In this document: piece by piece, positions 29,758-38,414 of the stretch
Numbering within the stretch: position 1 is the stretch's first letter
Layout of the letters: each line of letters starts with the position of its first letter
From: Amycolatopsis azurea DSM 43854
GTDB lineage: Bacteria; Actinomycetota; Actinomycetes; Mycobacteriales; Pseudonocardiaceae
Reading direction: 5' to 3'
Length of the DNA stretch: 42,377 nucleotides
NCBI RefSeq assembly: GCF_001995215.1
Contig: NZ_MUXN01000001.1
Coordinates: forward strand, 480,953 to 523,329
Position numbers and translations under genes: made by a program
Notes under the pieces: model-generated
Told to the model about the DNA's origin: nothing
Database searches by the model: none
Seen by the model: only the letters and a program-made list of their open reading frames with translations

Positions 29758-31092
29758 TCACCCGGCGTCAGGCGCCGGTTCGACGTTATGCGTCAGCCGG
29801 AACCGGTTCGCCGGGTCGACGGCCGCCTTGACCTCGGCGAGACGCCGCAGATCGCCCGGGGAGTACACCTTGGACGCTTCTTCGGCCGCGCCGCTTTCGC
29901 CGTAGACGAAGGTCAGCAGTTTGCCGGTCGACTTGGGCTTCAGCGCGTCGAACAGCTTCCCGTGGGCGGAGTTGATCTCGGCGATCGAGGCATCGTCCAC
30001 TACGGACAGTGCGCGCACGGTGAAGGCGGCATCACGGTCCCAGCCGACCCCGGGGTGCTCCGGCGGCTCGGACAGCGCGCCGCCGAGCAGGTCCAGCAGG
30101 ACGACGGTCGGCACCGGGGCGTCCGGTCCGGCGTGGTCGAGGATCGCGTCGAGCATCGTGTCGTCGAGTTCGGACACGGTGACGTTGTCGGCGCGGTAGC
30201 CGTGCGGGAACGGCGGCTCGTTCGCGATCTTGCCCGATTCGGTGAACGGGATCTCGGCGAGCGTGTCGCCCAGCGGTTCGGCGGCGGCTCGCAGCGGGGC
30301 GACCAGGCGTTCGCCTTCGGCCGCGTCGCCGAGGTAGGCGATCCGGATCTGCGCGACGTGCTGCCCGCGCAGCGGCTCGGGCACCATCGGCAGGTCCGGC
30401 ATCGGGACCATGCCCAGCGACGACGTCATCTCACGCGGCATCTCCGCCGCCCAGTCGCGCCAGGCGCGCAGCACCGTCGCCAGCGATCCGGTGCCGAACT
30501 GGAGGCTCCCGCCGTACAACCGGGTGACCGGGACGAGCCGGAATTCGAGCGCGGTGACGATCCCGAAGTTGTCGCGGCCGCCGCGCAGCGCCCAGAACAG
30601 GTCCTGTTCGGTGTCCGGGGTGGCCCGGCGGAGTTCGCCGTCGGCGGTCACGACCTCGATCGCGGTCACCTGGTCGGCGGCCAGGCCGTACTTGCGGCCG
30701 AGCAGGCTGAAGCCGCCGCCGAGGGTGTAGCCGACGACGCCGACACCGGGGAAGGAGCCGCTCAGCGGCGCCAGCCCGTGCTCGGCCGCGGCTTCGATGA
30801 CCGCACCCCAGCGCACGCCCGCGTCGACCCGTGCGATGCCGTCGTCGATCCGGATCCCGGTCATGTGGTGCGTGGTGACGAGGACGCCGCCCTCGAAGGG
30901 GACGCCGACGCCGTGCCCGGTCGAGTGCACGGCGATCGGGAGGTCGTGCTCGGCGGCGTAGCGGACGGCCTCGACGACGTCGGCGGCCGAAGCGGCGGCC
31001 ATGATGACGTCGGGACGGCGGGAAACGGCGGTCTGGAAGCCGGCGAGTTCCTGGTCGTATCCGGCGTCGCCGGAGCGGAGCAGTGTGGTCAT
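29758..31092 (-). CDS. FAD-linked oxidase, berberine-bridge-enzyme-like
   Basis: A 444-aa PCMH/VAO-fold flavoprotein. VAVHSTGHGVG carries the His (about 60) expected to bind FAD covalently. The position of the second, cysteinyl link is Phe in GSFPGVGVVGYTLGGG, so only single attachment is expected. LGGGFSLLGRKYGLAADQ and the C-terminal VDPANRFRLTHNV are typical. It would oxidise an alcohol, sugar or secondary-metabolite intermediate with O2. The ATG before TTLLRSGDAG is preferred over an in-frame TTG 36 nt earlier. It is divergent from a LysR gene with a dyad between. Confidence 0.88.
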   Translation of the reverse strand: MTTLLRSGDAGYDQELAGFQTAVSRRPDVIMAAASAADVVEAVRYAAEHDLPIAVHSTGHGVGVPFEGGVLVTTHHMTGIRIDDGIARVDAGVRWGAVIEAAAEHGLAPLSGSFPGVGVVGYTLGGGFSLLGRKYGLAADQVTAIEVVTADGELRRATPDTEQDLFWALRGGRDNFGIVTALEFRLVPVTRLYGGSLQFGTGSLATVLRAWRDWAAEMPREMTSSLGMVPMPDLPMVPEPLRGQHVAQIRIAYLGDAAEGERLVAPLRAAAEPLGDTLAEIPFTESGKIANEPPFPHGYRADNVTVSELDDTMLDAILDHAGPDAPVPTVVLLDLLGGALSEPPEHPGVGWDRDAAFTVRALSVVDDASIAEINSAHGKLFDALKPKSTGKLLTFVYGESGAAEEASKVYSPGDLRRLAEVKAAVDPANRFRLTHNVEPAPDAG

Positions 31093-31130
31093 GACACCAG
31101 CGTGGGCTCGATCCAGCCAGAAGTCCAAGA

Positions 31131-31152
31131 TCTAGTTTGTATGCCAACTAGA
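31131..31152. promoter_or_regulatory. LysR-type operator between FAD oxidase and lysR
   Basis: Arms TCTAGTT (31131-31137) and AACTAGA (31146-31152) form a perfect 7-bp dyad with 8-nt spacer; it contains the T-N11-A pattern of LysR sites. A plausible -10 for the LysR gene (TAGAAT, 31149-31154) overlaps its right arm, implying autorepression. Confidence 0.65.
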
Positions 31153-31162
31153 ATCATCGGTT

Positions 31163-32047
31163 ATGGAACTGCGTCAGCTCGAATACTTCGTCGCGGTGGC
31201 CGACGAGGCGAACTTCACCCGCGCCGCCGAACGGCTGCACGTCGCGCAGCCCGGGGTCAGCGCCCAGATCCGCCGTCTCGAACGCGAACTCGGGCAGCCG
31301 CTGCTCGACCGGTCGGCCAGGGCGGTGCGGCTGACCGAGGTGGGTGCCGCCGCGCTCCCGCACGCGCGGGCCGCGCTCGCCGCCGTCGCCGGGGTGCGGC
31401 AGGCGGTCGACGATCTCACCGGGCTGGTCCGCGGCCAGGTCGCGATGGGCATGGTGTCTTCTCGTGGCCCGGTCAACCTGCCGGATCTGCTCGCCCGCTT
31501 CCACGAACGCCACCCCGCCGTCGACATCACGCTCGCCGAGGCCACCTCCGACCTCCTGCTCGCGGGTGTCGCCGACGGCCGGTTCGACATCGCCCTCATC
31601 GGGGTCTCCGGCGAACCGCCGCCGGGGATCGGCCTCGAAGTCGTCCTCGACGAGCCGCTCGTCGCCATCTCCGGTCCGGAGGACCCGCTCACCGCGCACG
31701 CCACGATCACGCTGTCGGAACTGGAGAGCCGTTCGCTGGTCAGCCTGCCGAAGGGCACCGGCATGCGGGCGATCGTCGACGCGGCCTTCCTCGCCGACAG
31801 CGCCCAGCCGCGGGTGACGCTGGAAGCGGGCGACCCGAACGTCGTCGCCGAACTGGTCGGGCGCGGCCTCGGCGTCGCCGTGGTGCCGATGTCGCTTGCG
31901 ACGCACTACACGGAACTGCACGCCATGGAGATCACGCGACCGGCCGGGCTGCGGGCGAAACTGGCGCTGGCCTGGCGGACGGAGGGGCCGGTCAGCCCCG
32001 CCGCCCGCGTGTTCATCAGTCAGGCGCGGGCGCTGCTCGGGTTGTGA
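31163..32047 (+). CDS. LysR family transcriptional regulator
   Basis: A 294-aa LysR protein. The HTH is MELRQLEYFVAVADEANFTRAAERLHVAQPGVSAQIRRLERELG (1-45), followed by a linker helix and a periplasmic-binding-like effector domain (about 90-290). It is divergent from the FAD-linked oxidase and probably activates it in response to that enzyme's substrate. A -10 close to the ATG suggests a very short or absent leader. The last 32 nt overlap the convergent methyltransferase gene. Confidence 0.92.
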   Translation: MELRQLEYFVAVADEANFTRAAERLHVAQPGVSAQIRRLERELGQPLLDRSARAVRLTEVGAAALPHARAALAAVAGVRQAVDDLTGLVRGQVAMGMVSSRGPVNLPDLLARFHERHPAVDITLAEATSDLLLAGVADGRFDIALIGVSGEPPPGIGLEVVLDEPLVAISGPEDPLTAHATITLSELESRSLVSLPKGTGMRAIVDAAFLADSAQPRVTLEAGDPNVVAELVGRGLGVAVVPMSLATHYTELHAMEITRPAGLRAKLALAWRTEGPVSPAARVFISQARALLGL

Positions 32048-33110
32048 GTTTCCACAGCGACGTCACTTCCCGCGCGCGGGCGTCGTGCAGCGGATCGCCC
32101 GGATCCGCGGCCTTGGGATGCCTCGGCCGGATGTCCTCCCTGTCCCGGACTTCGAGACCGGAACGCTCGAACGCCCGCAGGAGTTCTTCGCGTGTCCGCA
32201 GGCCCAGCAGTTCGGCGAGGTCGGACAGGATCAGCCAAGATTCCCCGCCGGGGGTGAGATGCCGGGGCAGCCGGTCCAGGAAGGCGTTGAGCATCCGGCT
32301 TCCCGGGTCGTAGACGGCGCGTTCGAGCGGGGTGTGCGCCCGGGCGGGCAGCCAGGGGGGATTGCAGACGACCAGCGGCGCGCGACCCGGCGGGAACAGG
32401 TCCGCCTCCAGGGCTTCGAGTCCTCGGAACCCGAGACGCCCGAAGTTGTCGCGGGCGCAGGCGATGGCGCGCGGCTCGTTGTCCGTCGCCACCACGCGTT
32501 CGACGCCGCGATGGGCGAGGACAGCGGCGAGCACGCCGGTCCCGGTGCCGATGTCGAACGCCAGTTCCGTTGTGGGCAAAGGAGTTCTCGCCACCAGATC
32601 GACGTACTCGCCGCGGACGGGGGAGAAGACCCCGTGGTGAGGGTGGATCTTCGCGCCGAGCGCCGGGATCTCGACGCCTTTCGCCCGCCATTCGTGCGCG
32701 CCGACGACACCGAGCAGTTCGCGCAGTGACACCAGCGACGCGGTTTCGGAGGGGCCGTAGACCTCGGTGCAGGCCAGCCGGACGTCCGGCCCGCGGCGCA
32801 GTGGCAGGACGTGCCCGGGATCCAGCGGAACCAGCAGCCTGCCGAGGATCCGCGCTCGGCGTGCCTGATGGTTCCGCTGGTCCGGAAAAGGTTTCCCGGT
32901 CGCCGTCCCGCAGCGGCGGGACATCGCGGCGAGGAGGTTCCGCGCGTTCGGGAAGTCGCCGTGCCAGGCGAGACCGGTGCCGGCCGCGGCGAGCCGGAAC
33001 GCCTCGTCGGCGGTGGTCCCGTCGCCGACGGCGGCGACGGTTCGAGGCGGCTTGGTGCCGACGGTGGTCAGCCAGCGCCGACCACCGTCCATTATGGACA
33101 GGGGGTTCAT
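32016..33110 (-). CDS. Class I SAM-dependent methyltransferase with NPPW motif
   Basis: A 364-aa protein. The C-terminal half is a Rossmann methyltransferase: FDIGTGTGVLAAVLAHRG binds S-adenosylmethionine and VVCNPPWLPA is the NPPW/Y motif of enzymes that methylate amide or exocyclic nitrogens (HemK/PrmC, RlmG/RsmC types). The N-terminal half (about 1-170) is a separate domain that I cannot name; RRGPDVRLACTEVYGPSETASLVSLRELLG is its best-defined stretch. Probable substrates are rRNA or a protein glutamine. The ATG at 33110 has GGAACGG upstream. Its 3' end overlaps lysR by 32 nt. Confidence 0.82.
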   Translation of the reverse strand: MNPLSIMDGGRRWLTTVGTKPPRTVAAVGDGTTADEAFRLAAAGTGLAWHGDFPNARNLLAAMSRRCGTATGKPFPDQRNHQARRARILGRLLVPLDPGHVLPLRRGPDVRLACTEVYGPSETASLVSLRELLGVVGAHEWRAKGVEIPALGAKIHPHHGVFSPVRGEYVDLVARTPLPTTELAFDIGTGTGVLAAVLAHRGVERVVATDNEPRAIACARDNFGRLGFRGLEALEADLFPPGRAPLVVCNPPWLPARAHTPLERAVYDPGSRMLNAFLDRLPRHLTPGGESWLILSDLAELLGLRTREELLRAFERSGLEVRDREDIRPRHPKAADPGDPLHDARAREVTSLWKLTTRAAPAPD

Positions 33111-33183
33111 GGTTTCCGTTCCTGGATCCGCCCACGGCGAAGAGACCCCGCGGGCGTTGCTCGTCGGGGGACAAGGTCAGGAA

Positions 33184-33203
33184 CGGCGGCTAGTGGACCG
33201 CCG
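33184..33203. terminator. Small hairpin downstream of the NmrA-like gene
   Basis: CGGCGG (33184-33189) pairs with CCGCCG (33198-33203) across an 8-nt loop, about 35 nt past the NmrA-like stop. A weak terminator candidate in the 125-nt gap before the methyltransferase gene. Confidence 0.35.
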
Positions 33204-33235
33204 CGGCATGAACCGGTGTCGACACGGACCCGAGT

Positions 33236-34060
33236 TTACCGGAACTCGGCGGCGTGTTCGGCCGCCCAGACCTCGAAGTCCAGCCCTGGCCTGCCGGTGA
33301 CGTCCTGGACGGTCGAGGTGACCGGGCCCGGTTCGGCCACCAGGTCCCGCATCCCGGTCAGCATGGTGTCGACGACGAAGTCCGGCATCTTCGTGAGCAG
33401 GGCGGCCCGCGCTTCCTCGTGCGGGATCTCCTCCCAGCGCGCGGGACGGCCCGCGGCCTCGCCGATGATCCGGACCTGCTCGATCTGCGTCATCGCCCGG
33501 GTGCCGGTGAGCGCGTACTTCGCCCCCGCGTGCCCGTCGCCGGTCAGCGCCTCGACGGCCACCGCGGCCATGTCCTTCTCGTGGATCAGCGGCATCGACG
33601 CCTCGCCGTACGCGCCGCGGACGACGCCGTCCGCGCGGATCGACGGCGCCCAGCCGAGAGTGTTGGCCGCGAACCCGTGCGGCCGCAGGAAAGTCCACTC
33701 CAGGCCCGTGGTCTCGATCGCCTCCTCGACCGTGCGGTGCCAAGCTCCGATGGCGTTCACCTGCTCTGTCAAAGAATCGTCGACGGCGCCCGAAGAAAGG
33801 AACACCACCCGCTTCACCCGCTCCCCGAGCAGCGAAACGGTGGGCGCCAGCGCCTCGGCGGATCCGGCGAGCATCAGGAACACCGTGTCGACGCCGTCGA
33901 GTGCCGACGCGATCGTCCCCGGATCCGTCAGGTCGCCGCGGACGCCGTCCGGCGGCGGATTCCGGCTCAGCGGCCGGACCGGGACGTCCCGCGCCCGCAA
34001 CTGGGTGACCACTTGCGATCCGACGTTGCCCGTCGCGCCGGCGACCAGGATCGGCTTCAT
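33236..34060 (-). CDS. NmrA-like NAD(P)-binding protein
   Basis: A 274-aa atypical short-chain dehydrogenase. The Rossmann motif ILVAGATGNVGSQVV is at the N-terminus; there is no YxxxK catalytic pair, as in NmrA/HSCARG redox sensors, though some relatives are quinone or NADPH reductases. VVFLSSGAVDD and WTFLRPHGFAANTLGW are typical. It overlaps the preceding ABM-like gene (ATGA) and is thus in the operon with the SoxR-type promoter, which suits a quinone/NADPH redox role. Confidence 0.88.
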   Translation of the reverse strand: MKPILVAGATGNVGSQVVTQLRARDVPVRPLSRNPPPDGVRGDLTDPGTIASALDGVDTVFLMLAGSAEALAPTVSLLGERVKRVVFLSSGAVDDSLTEQVNAIGAWHRTVEEAIETTGLEWTFLRPHGFAANTLGWAPSIRADGVVRGAYGEASMPLIHEKDMAAVAVEALTGDGHAGAKYALTGTRAMTQIEQVRIIGEAAGRPARWEEIPHEEARAALLTKMPDFVVDTMLTGMRDLVAEPGPVTSTVQDVTGRPGLDFEVWAAEHAAEFR

Positions 34061-34656
34061 GCCGCCACCCCCGCCGTCTTCGTCGCGGAAAGGACCGGGC
34101 GGTACCGCTTGACCGACCCGCCCGACATCCCCGGGTAGGTCTGCACCTTCTTCCACACGTCCGTGGTGCCGATGCCGTCGGCACCGGGTGCCGCGAGCGC
34201 GGCGAGGTGCGCCTCGACGCTGGTCCATTCCGCGTAGTTCAGCACCCGGGTCCCGTCGGCGCTCACGTGGAAGTAGCCCGAGATCCCGCCTTCCGGTCGC
34301 GCGGGTTCGGAGGCCATCGCCTCGAAGACGAGGTCGATCCAGTCTCGTTGCCGTCGTTCGTCGGGGCCTTCGAACTCGACCGAGACGACCACGAGGCAGC
34401 CGGGTGTGCCTTCGCCGCGCTGTCCGCGATAGAGGCGGTAGACGGGCGCGCCGTCCGAGCCCCGGATGGCGTCTTCGCTGGTCCACTGCTCGTAGGTGAA
34501 GGCGCCGTCGTGGTCGATGCCCTCGTACGCGGTGAAGGAGACGAGCCCTTCGTGCTCGGCGAGCGCCGCCCGCGCCGCGTCGGCGTCCGGCCATTCCCGC
34601 GCCACCACGACCGTCTCATCGTCCGGTGTCGGCCAGTGTCCCTTGTGGATGGTCAT
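34057..34656 (-). CDS. Antibiotic-biosynthesis-monooxygenase-like protein (tandem ABM fold)
   Basis: A 199-aa protein with two related halves (VVAREWPDADAARAALAEHEGLVSFTAYEGIDHDGAFTYEQWTSEDAI, then YFHVSADGTRVLNYAEWTSVEAHLAAL), the pattern of duplicated dimeric alpha/beta-barrel (ABM) domains. Such proteins act on quinones or polyketides, or as small heme-degrading or stress proteins. I prefer the ATG before TIHKGHW, with AGGGGA 8 nt upstream; an ATG at 34680 falls at the predicted transcription start. First gene of a two-gene operon with the NmrA-like gene, under a SoxR-type promoter. Confidence 0.75.
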   Translation of the reverse strand: MTIHKGHWPTPDDETVVVAREWPDADAARAALAEHEGLVSFTAYEGIDHDGAFTYEQWTSEDAIRGSDGAPVYRLYRGQRGEGTPGCLVVVSVEFEGPDERRQRDWIDLVFEAMASEPARPEGGISGYFHVSADGTRVLNYAEWTSVEAHLAALAAPGADGIGTTDVWKKVQTYPGMSGGSVKRYRPVLSATKTAGVAA

Positions 34657-34686
34657 TTCGGAGGTCCCCTGTGCTGTCATGCCTCC

Positions 34687-34717
34687 AGCATGAAACTTAA
34701 ACAAGGGTTTAAGTCAA
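34687..34717 (-). promoter_or_regulatory. SoxR-type promoter: dyad within a 19-nt spacer
   Basis: On the minus strand TTGACT (34712-34717) and CATGCT (34687-34692) are 19 nt apart, the stretched spacing typical of MerR/SoxR-activated promoters. A perfect 8-bp dyad with 4-nt centre, ACTTAAAC / GTTTAAGT (34695-34702 and 34707-34714), fills the spacer. The SoxR gene diverges from it. Confidence 0.8.
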
Positions 34718-34732
34718 GCTAGGATGGCGGGC

Positions 34733-35179
34733 ATGTCCGAACTGCCGTCCGAACTCACCATCGGGGAGCTGTCGCGGCGCAGCGGGGTCGCCACCTCCGC
34801 CCTGCGGTTCTACGAGCGCCAAGGCCTCATCAGCAGCAGGCGGACCAGCGGGAACCAACGCCGGTACCCGCGTGCCGCGCTCCGGCTGGTCGCCTTCATC
34901 CGCGCGTCGCACCACCTCGGGATCCCGCTGGAGGTGATCGGCATGGTGCTCGACTACCTGCCCGAGGGCGCGGAGCCGGATCGCGCGTTCTGGCAGCGCG
35001 CCTCCGCCTGCTGGAGCGCGGAACTCAACAAACGCATCGAACAGCTGGAGTGCATGCGCGACCGGTTCACCGAATGCATCGGCTGCGGCTGCCTGTCCTT
35101 CGAACAGTGCGTGCTGGTCAATCCCGGTGACGTCCTCGCGGCGAAGGGACCTGGCCCGGCGCGGCTGATCACGGACTGA
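34733..35179 (+). CDS. soxR: Redox-sensitive MerR-family activator SoxR
   Basis: A 148-aa MerR protein. The [30 protein letters not shown] (about 7-33) and dimer helix are followed by the [2Fe-2S] motif C-X2-C-X-C-X5-C at Cys115, 118, 120 and 126, which defines SoxR. In actinomycetes SoxR responds to redox-active compounds such as its own quinone antibiotics. A TAGGAT ends 7 nt before the ATG, supporting this start over an ATG 9 nt earlier. The divergent operon carries the matching operator. It ends 11 nt inside the convergent sigma-factor gene. Confidence 0.92.
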   Translation: MSELPSELTIGELSRRSGVATSALRFYERQGLISSRRTSGNQRRYPRAALRLVAFIRASHHLGIPLEVIGMVLDYLPEGAEPDRAFWQRASACWSAELNKRIEQLECMRDRFTECIGCGCLSFEQCVLVNPGDVLAAKGPGPARLITD

Positions 35180-36389
35180 CGACGGCCAGTTTCCGTTCCA
35201 GCAACCGGCGTTCGGCGCTGTTCTCCGCCAGCCGGATCGCCGTTTCGTACGCCCGCGCCGATTCGGCCGAGCGGCCCAGCCGGTGCAGCAGATCGGCCCG
35301 GATGGCGTGGTACAGGTGGTATTCCGCCAGCTCCAGGCCGTCGATCAGGTCGAGCGCGGCGGCCGGGCCGTCCACCTCGGCCACCGCCACGGCGCGGTTG
35401 AGCGCGACGATCGGTGTCGGGTTCGCGTCCAGCAGCAGGTCGTACAGCTGGACGATCTGCGACCAGTCGGTGCCGCTCGCTTCGGCGGCGTCGCTGTGGA
35501 CGGCGTTGATCGCCGCCTGGATCTGGTACGGCCCCGGCTGGTTCCGTCGCAGACAGGCGCGGACCATCGCCTGCCCTTCGGTGATCAGCTTCCGGTCCCA
35601 CCGTGACCGGTCCTGGTCCGCCAGCAGGACGACGTCGCCGTCCGCGCCGGTGCGGGCGGCGCGACGGGACTCGGTGAGCAGCATCAGCGCCAGCAGCCCG
35701 GTGGCCTCCGGTTCGTCGGGCATGAGATCGGTCAGCAGCCTGCCGAGCCGGATCGCCTCGGCGCACAGGTCTTCCCGGACCAGCCGTTCGCCCGAACTGG
35801 CTGTGTATCCCTCGTTGAACACGAGGTAGATCACGGCGAGCACCGATCGCAGCCTGTCCGGCAGGTCGGCGTCCTCCGGGACGCGGTACGGGATCCCCGC
35901 GTCGCGGATCTTGCCCTTCGCCCGGACCAGCCGTTGCGCCATCGTCGTTTCGGGGACGAAGAACGCGTGCGCGATCTCGCCGGTGGTCAGCCCGCCCAGC
36001 AGTTTCAGCGTCAGCGCGACCTGCGTGGTGAGGGCGAGCGCCGGATGACAGCAGGTGAAGATCAGCCGCAGGCGGTCGTCGCGCACCGGGCCCTCCTCCG
36101 CTGGTTCGTTGTCGGCGTTGAGCAGTGCGGCCTGGGCGTGTTTGTCGTCGCGCGCGGCTTCCCGGCGCAATTTGTCGATGCCCTTGTTGCGGGCGGTCGT
36201 GATGATCCAGCCGGCCGGGCTCGGTGGAGGGCCGCTGGACGGCCATCGGTCCACCGCCTCGGCGAAGGCGTCCTGGACCGCGTCTTCGGCTACGTCGATG
36301 CTGCCGAAGACGCGGACCAGCACGGATACCGCACGGCCGTATTCCTCGGTGAAGACCCGGCCGATGTCTTCAGTGGTCAGGGCACGCAC
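35169..36389 (-). CDS. ECF sigma factor, ECF42-like with TPR-like C-terminal extension
   Basis: A 406-aa sigma factor: sigma region 2 (about 10-75, [23 protein letters not shown]), region 4 (about 115-165, [25 protein letters not shown]) and a long helical C-terminal extension (about 180-406; [59 protein letters not shown] resembles TPR units). This architecture, without an anti-sigma gene but with a YCII (DGPF) gene just upstream, is that of group ECF42. The GTG start overlaps the YCII stop by 13 nt. Activity is probably governed by the extension. Confidence 0.88.
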   Translation of the reverse strand: MRALTTEDIGRVFTEEYGRAVSVLVRVFGSIDVAEDAVQDAFAEAVDRWPSSGPPPSPAGWIITTARNKGIDKLRREAARDDKHAQAALLNADNEPAEEGPVRDDRLRLIFTCCHPALALTTQVALTLKLLGGLTTGEIAHAFFVPETTMAQRLVRAKGKIRDAGIPYRVPEDADLPDRLRSVLAVIYLVFNEGYTASSGERLVREDLCAEAIRLGRLLTDLMPDEPEATGLLALMLLTESRRAARTGADGDVVLLADQDRSRWDRKLITEGQAMVRACLRRNQPGPYQIQAAINAVHSDAAEASGTDWSQIVQLYDLLLDANPTPIVALNRAVAVAEVDGPAAALDLIDGLELAEYHLYHAIRADLLHRLGRSAESARAYETAIRLAENSAERRLLERKLAVVSP

Positions 36390-36745
36390 GAGGGGTCTTC
36401 GACGCCCTGGAACGGCCGGACCTCGACGGGCAGATAGGTGATCTCGGCGACCCGGCGGGCCCAGTCGAGCGCGGCGTCCAGATCCGGCACCTCCACGATG
36501 GTGAAGCCGCCGAGGTGCTCCTTACCCTCGAGGTACGGGCCGTCCGTCGTCGCGATCTCGCCGTTCTCGCCTGCTCGCAGCACGGTCGCCGTGGTCGGCG
36601 GGTGCAGGCCGGCGGCGAACACCCAGACGCCCGCGGTCTTCATCTCGTCGTTGAGCGCCTGGATCTTGCGCGTCACCGGTTCGAGGAACTCCGGCGGCGG
36701 GACGGGGCCGTCGGGGTGGTAGAGGCTTATCAGGTACTGGGTCAT
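36377..36745 (-). CDS. YCII-related (DGPF family) protein
   Basis: A 122-aa YCII-fold protein: [22 protein letters not shown], the [32 protein letters not shown] core with the DGP[FY] motif, and EVRPF. The fold resembles muconolactone isomerase/EthD but its role is unproven; paralogues are the usual targets of ECF42 sigma factors. The ATG has a strong GAGGAGG site. It is the first gene of a two-gene operon and has an ECF-type promoter upstream. Confidence 0.92.
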   Translation of the reverse strand: MTQYLISLYHPDGPVPPPEFLEPVTRKIQALNDEMKTAGVWVFAAGLHPPTTATVLRAGENGEIATTDGPYLEGKEHLGGFTIVEVPDLDAALDWARRVAEITYLPVEVRPFQGVEDPSCVP

Positions 36746-36779
36746 GTCGTCCTCCTCGTTCGTGCGGTCTTTCACTCCC

Positions 36780-36808
36780 TATACGAAGGGCGTCCCGCCG
36801 ATTCGACA
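36780..36808 (-). promoter_or_regulatory. Candidate ECF42 promoter
   Basis: On the minus strand TGTCGA (36803-36808) and CGTATA (36780-36785) are 17 nt apart, about 35 nt before the YCII ATG. TGTCGA is, as I recall, the -35 motif reported for ECF42 targets, so the sigma factor may drive its own operon. The -10 match is only partial. Confidence 0.55.
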
Positions 36809-36857
36809 CTGGCGGCGATCTTTCCCGTTTTTTTCTTTCTTCGCACATCGGCGCAGG

Positions 36858-38414
36858 TCAAACGGATGACGGCGGACCGGTCAAGGTGCAGCCGGGACGG
36901 GACAGGTCGATCCGCGACCCCCTGGCCAGGCAGGCGGAGATCCGATGGACCTGCTGGCCGTAACCGCGGCCCTGAACCGCGGTCACGGTCCCGTCGCGGC
37001 CGACCTCGCACGGATTGTCCTCGGTGCAGCGCCCGCCGTCACGGTTGTGGGTGTTGTTGATCCCGGCGATCGTGCGAGCGTCGGGGGTCAGCAGTGCCGA
37101 GCCGGAGTAGCCGGGCCCGCTCACGCAGGTGTCGCTCGGGGCGTAGCGGACCGCGTCGTCCTGCTGGTACCCGGCCTCTCGCAGGTGCGGCACCACGGCC
37201 TCCACCGTGCACTTCGGGCGGCTGCTGGAGTAGGACAGGAGGAGCCGGTCGCCCGCGCGCATCGGAGTCGTCGCCAGCCGGAAGACCTTCGCTCCCTCCC
37301 TGGCCAGCTGCGCGTAGGTCTTGTCCAGCCGGTACAGCGCGACGTCGGTGCCGGTCATCGTCGCGTAGACCAGCCGGGTGGCCCGGGCGCTGGTCTTCGG
37401 GTAGCCGTCCCGGCCGGCGATGGTGACCGGCCGGGCCAGGTCGGCGGGCCGGTCGACCAGGGCCGTTCCCGGTGCGGGCCGCCCGCTCGGCACGCAGTGG
37501 CCGTTGGTCAGCACCAGCGCCGGGTCTCCGGGACGCGAGGTGGCGGAGCGCACCACGGCGCCCTTGCAGTCGCCCACCGAGGCCGTGCCCTCCACGTTCG
37601 GGACCGGGGTGTCCGGCGGGACGTCGGTGCCGGTCACGATTCCGTTGAGCCAGGCGGAGTTCTTCGCGACATCCGTGTACATGTCGGGGAAGTCGGCGCC
37701 CCTGATGCCGGGGCCGATGACCGTCCCGGCCAGTGCCCAGCCATCGCCGGAACGGATCAGCGCGGGGCCTCCGGAGTCCGTCGTCCCCGGTCCGACGGGA
37801 GGTTCGGCGCGGCCGACGCACAACGGCAAGGTGTGCCCGTCGTCGTCCCAGCACCGATCGAGCGGCACGACTTCGGTGTCCGCTTCACGCAGCTTGCCGG
37901 GAAAGCACTTCGTGTCCTTGAAGTCGTCGCAGGAGGTTCCGGCCGCGCCCCAGCCGAGGATGCGGACCGGGGTGCCGTCGGCGGGAGTGGCCTCGGCGAG
38001 CTTGACGGGTTTGGCCCGCACCGGGGTGCGCAGGTGCAACAGTGCGATGTCTTCGCCAGGAGGGTCGTACGTGTTGTGGCGCCGGTAGAACTTGTCGATG
38101 TCGGTCACCTCGCCCCCGGAAGTGGTGTCCAGTGAGCCGACCCGGACCTTCCAGCCGCGGGGGACCCCGGCCGTCGAGCCGGTCGGGGTGTTGGCGCAAT
38201 GGCCCGCGGTGACCGCCCACTGGGGAGCGATGAGCACCGCTCCGCACCGGTGCCCGTCCGGGCGGGGCGAGTCGTACTGGAGCGAGACCATGAACGAATA
38301 CGGCCGGGTGGACTCGGTGCCGCCGATGACGGCCGACGCGGGGACCGCGCCCGCCATCGTCGCGGCCAGCGCGAGCCCGGTCGGCAACGCGAGTGATCGG
38401 AATCGGATACGCAT
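36858..38414 (-). CDS. Secreted protein with two trypsin-like serine protease domains
   Basis: A 518-aa exported protein. A signal peptide (1-28, ending AVPASA) precedes VIGGTES, which mimics the IVGG activation terminus. Domain 1 has a full triad: His72 (TAGHC), Asp122 (EDIALL), Ser214 (DSGGP). Domain 2 (about 275-518) has a second set: His306 (TNGHC), Asp357 (TDVALY), Ser437 (GYSGSA). Most S1 proteases have one domain; two potentially active ones in one chain is unusual. Cysteine-rich spacing suggests disulphides outside the cell. Start at the ATG before RIRFRSLAL; no strong ribosome site is seen. Confidence 0.88.
   Translation of the reverse strand: MRIRFRSLALPTGLALAATMAGAVPASAVIGGTESTRPYSFMVSLQYDSPRPDGHRCGAVLIAPQWAVTAGHCANTPTGSTAGVPRGWKVRVGSLDTTSGGEVTDIDKFYRRHNTYDPPGEDIALLHLRTPVRAKPVKLAEATPADGTPVRILGWGAAGTSCDDFKDTKCFPGKLREADTEVVPLDRCWDDDGHTLPLCVGRAEPPVGPGTTDSGGPALIRSGDGWALAGTVIGPGIRGADFPDMYTDVAKNSAWLNGIVTGTDVPPDTPVPNVEGTASVGDCKGAVVRSATSRPGDPALVLTNGHCVPSGRPAPGTALVDRPADLARPVTIAGRDGYPKTSARATRLVYATMTGTDVALYRLDKTYAQLAREGAKVFRLATTPMRAGDRLLLSYSSSRPKCTVEAVVPHLREAGYQQDDAVRYAPSDTCVSGPGYSGSALLTPDARTIAGINNTHNRDGGRCTEDNPCEVGRDGTVTAVQGRGYGQQVHRISACLARGSRIDLSRPGCTLTGPPSSV

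Noticed and set aside
29572..32313. A 913-aa plus-strand frame spanning the FAD oxidase and LysR genes
   Set aside because: It is the antisense of the FAD oxidase followed by an out-of-frame lysR; the composition is typical of GC-rich shadow frames.
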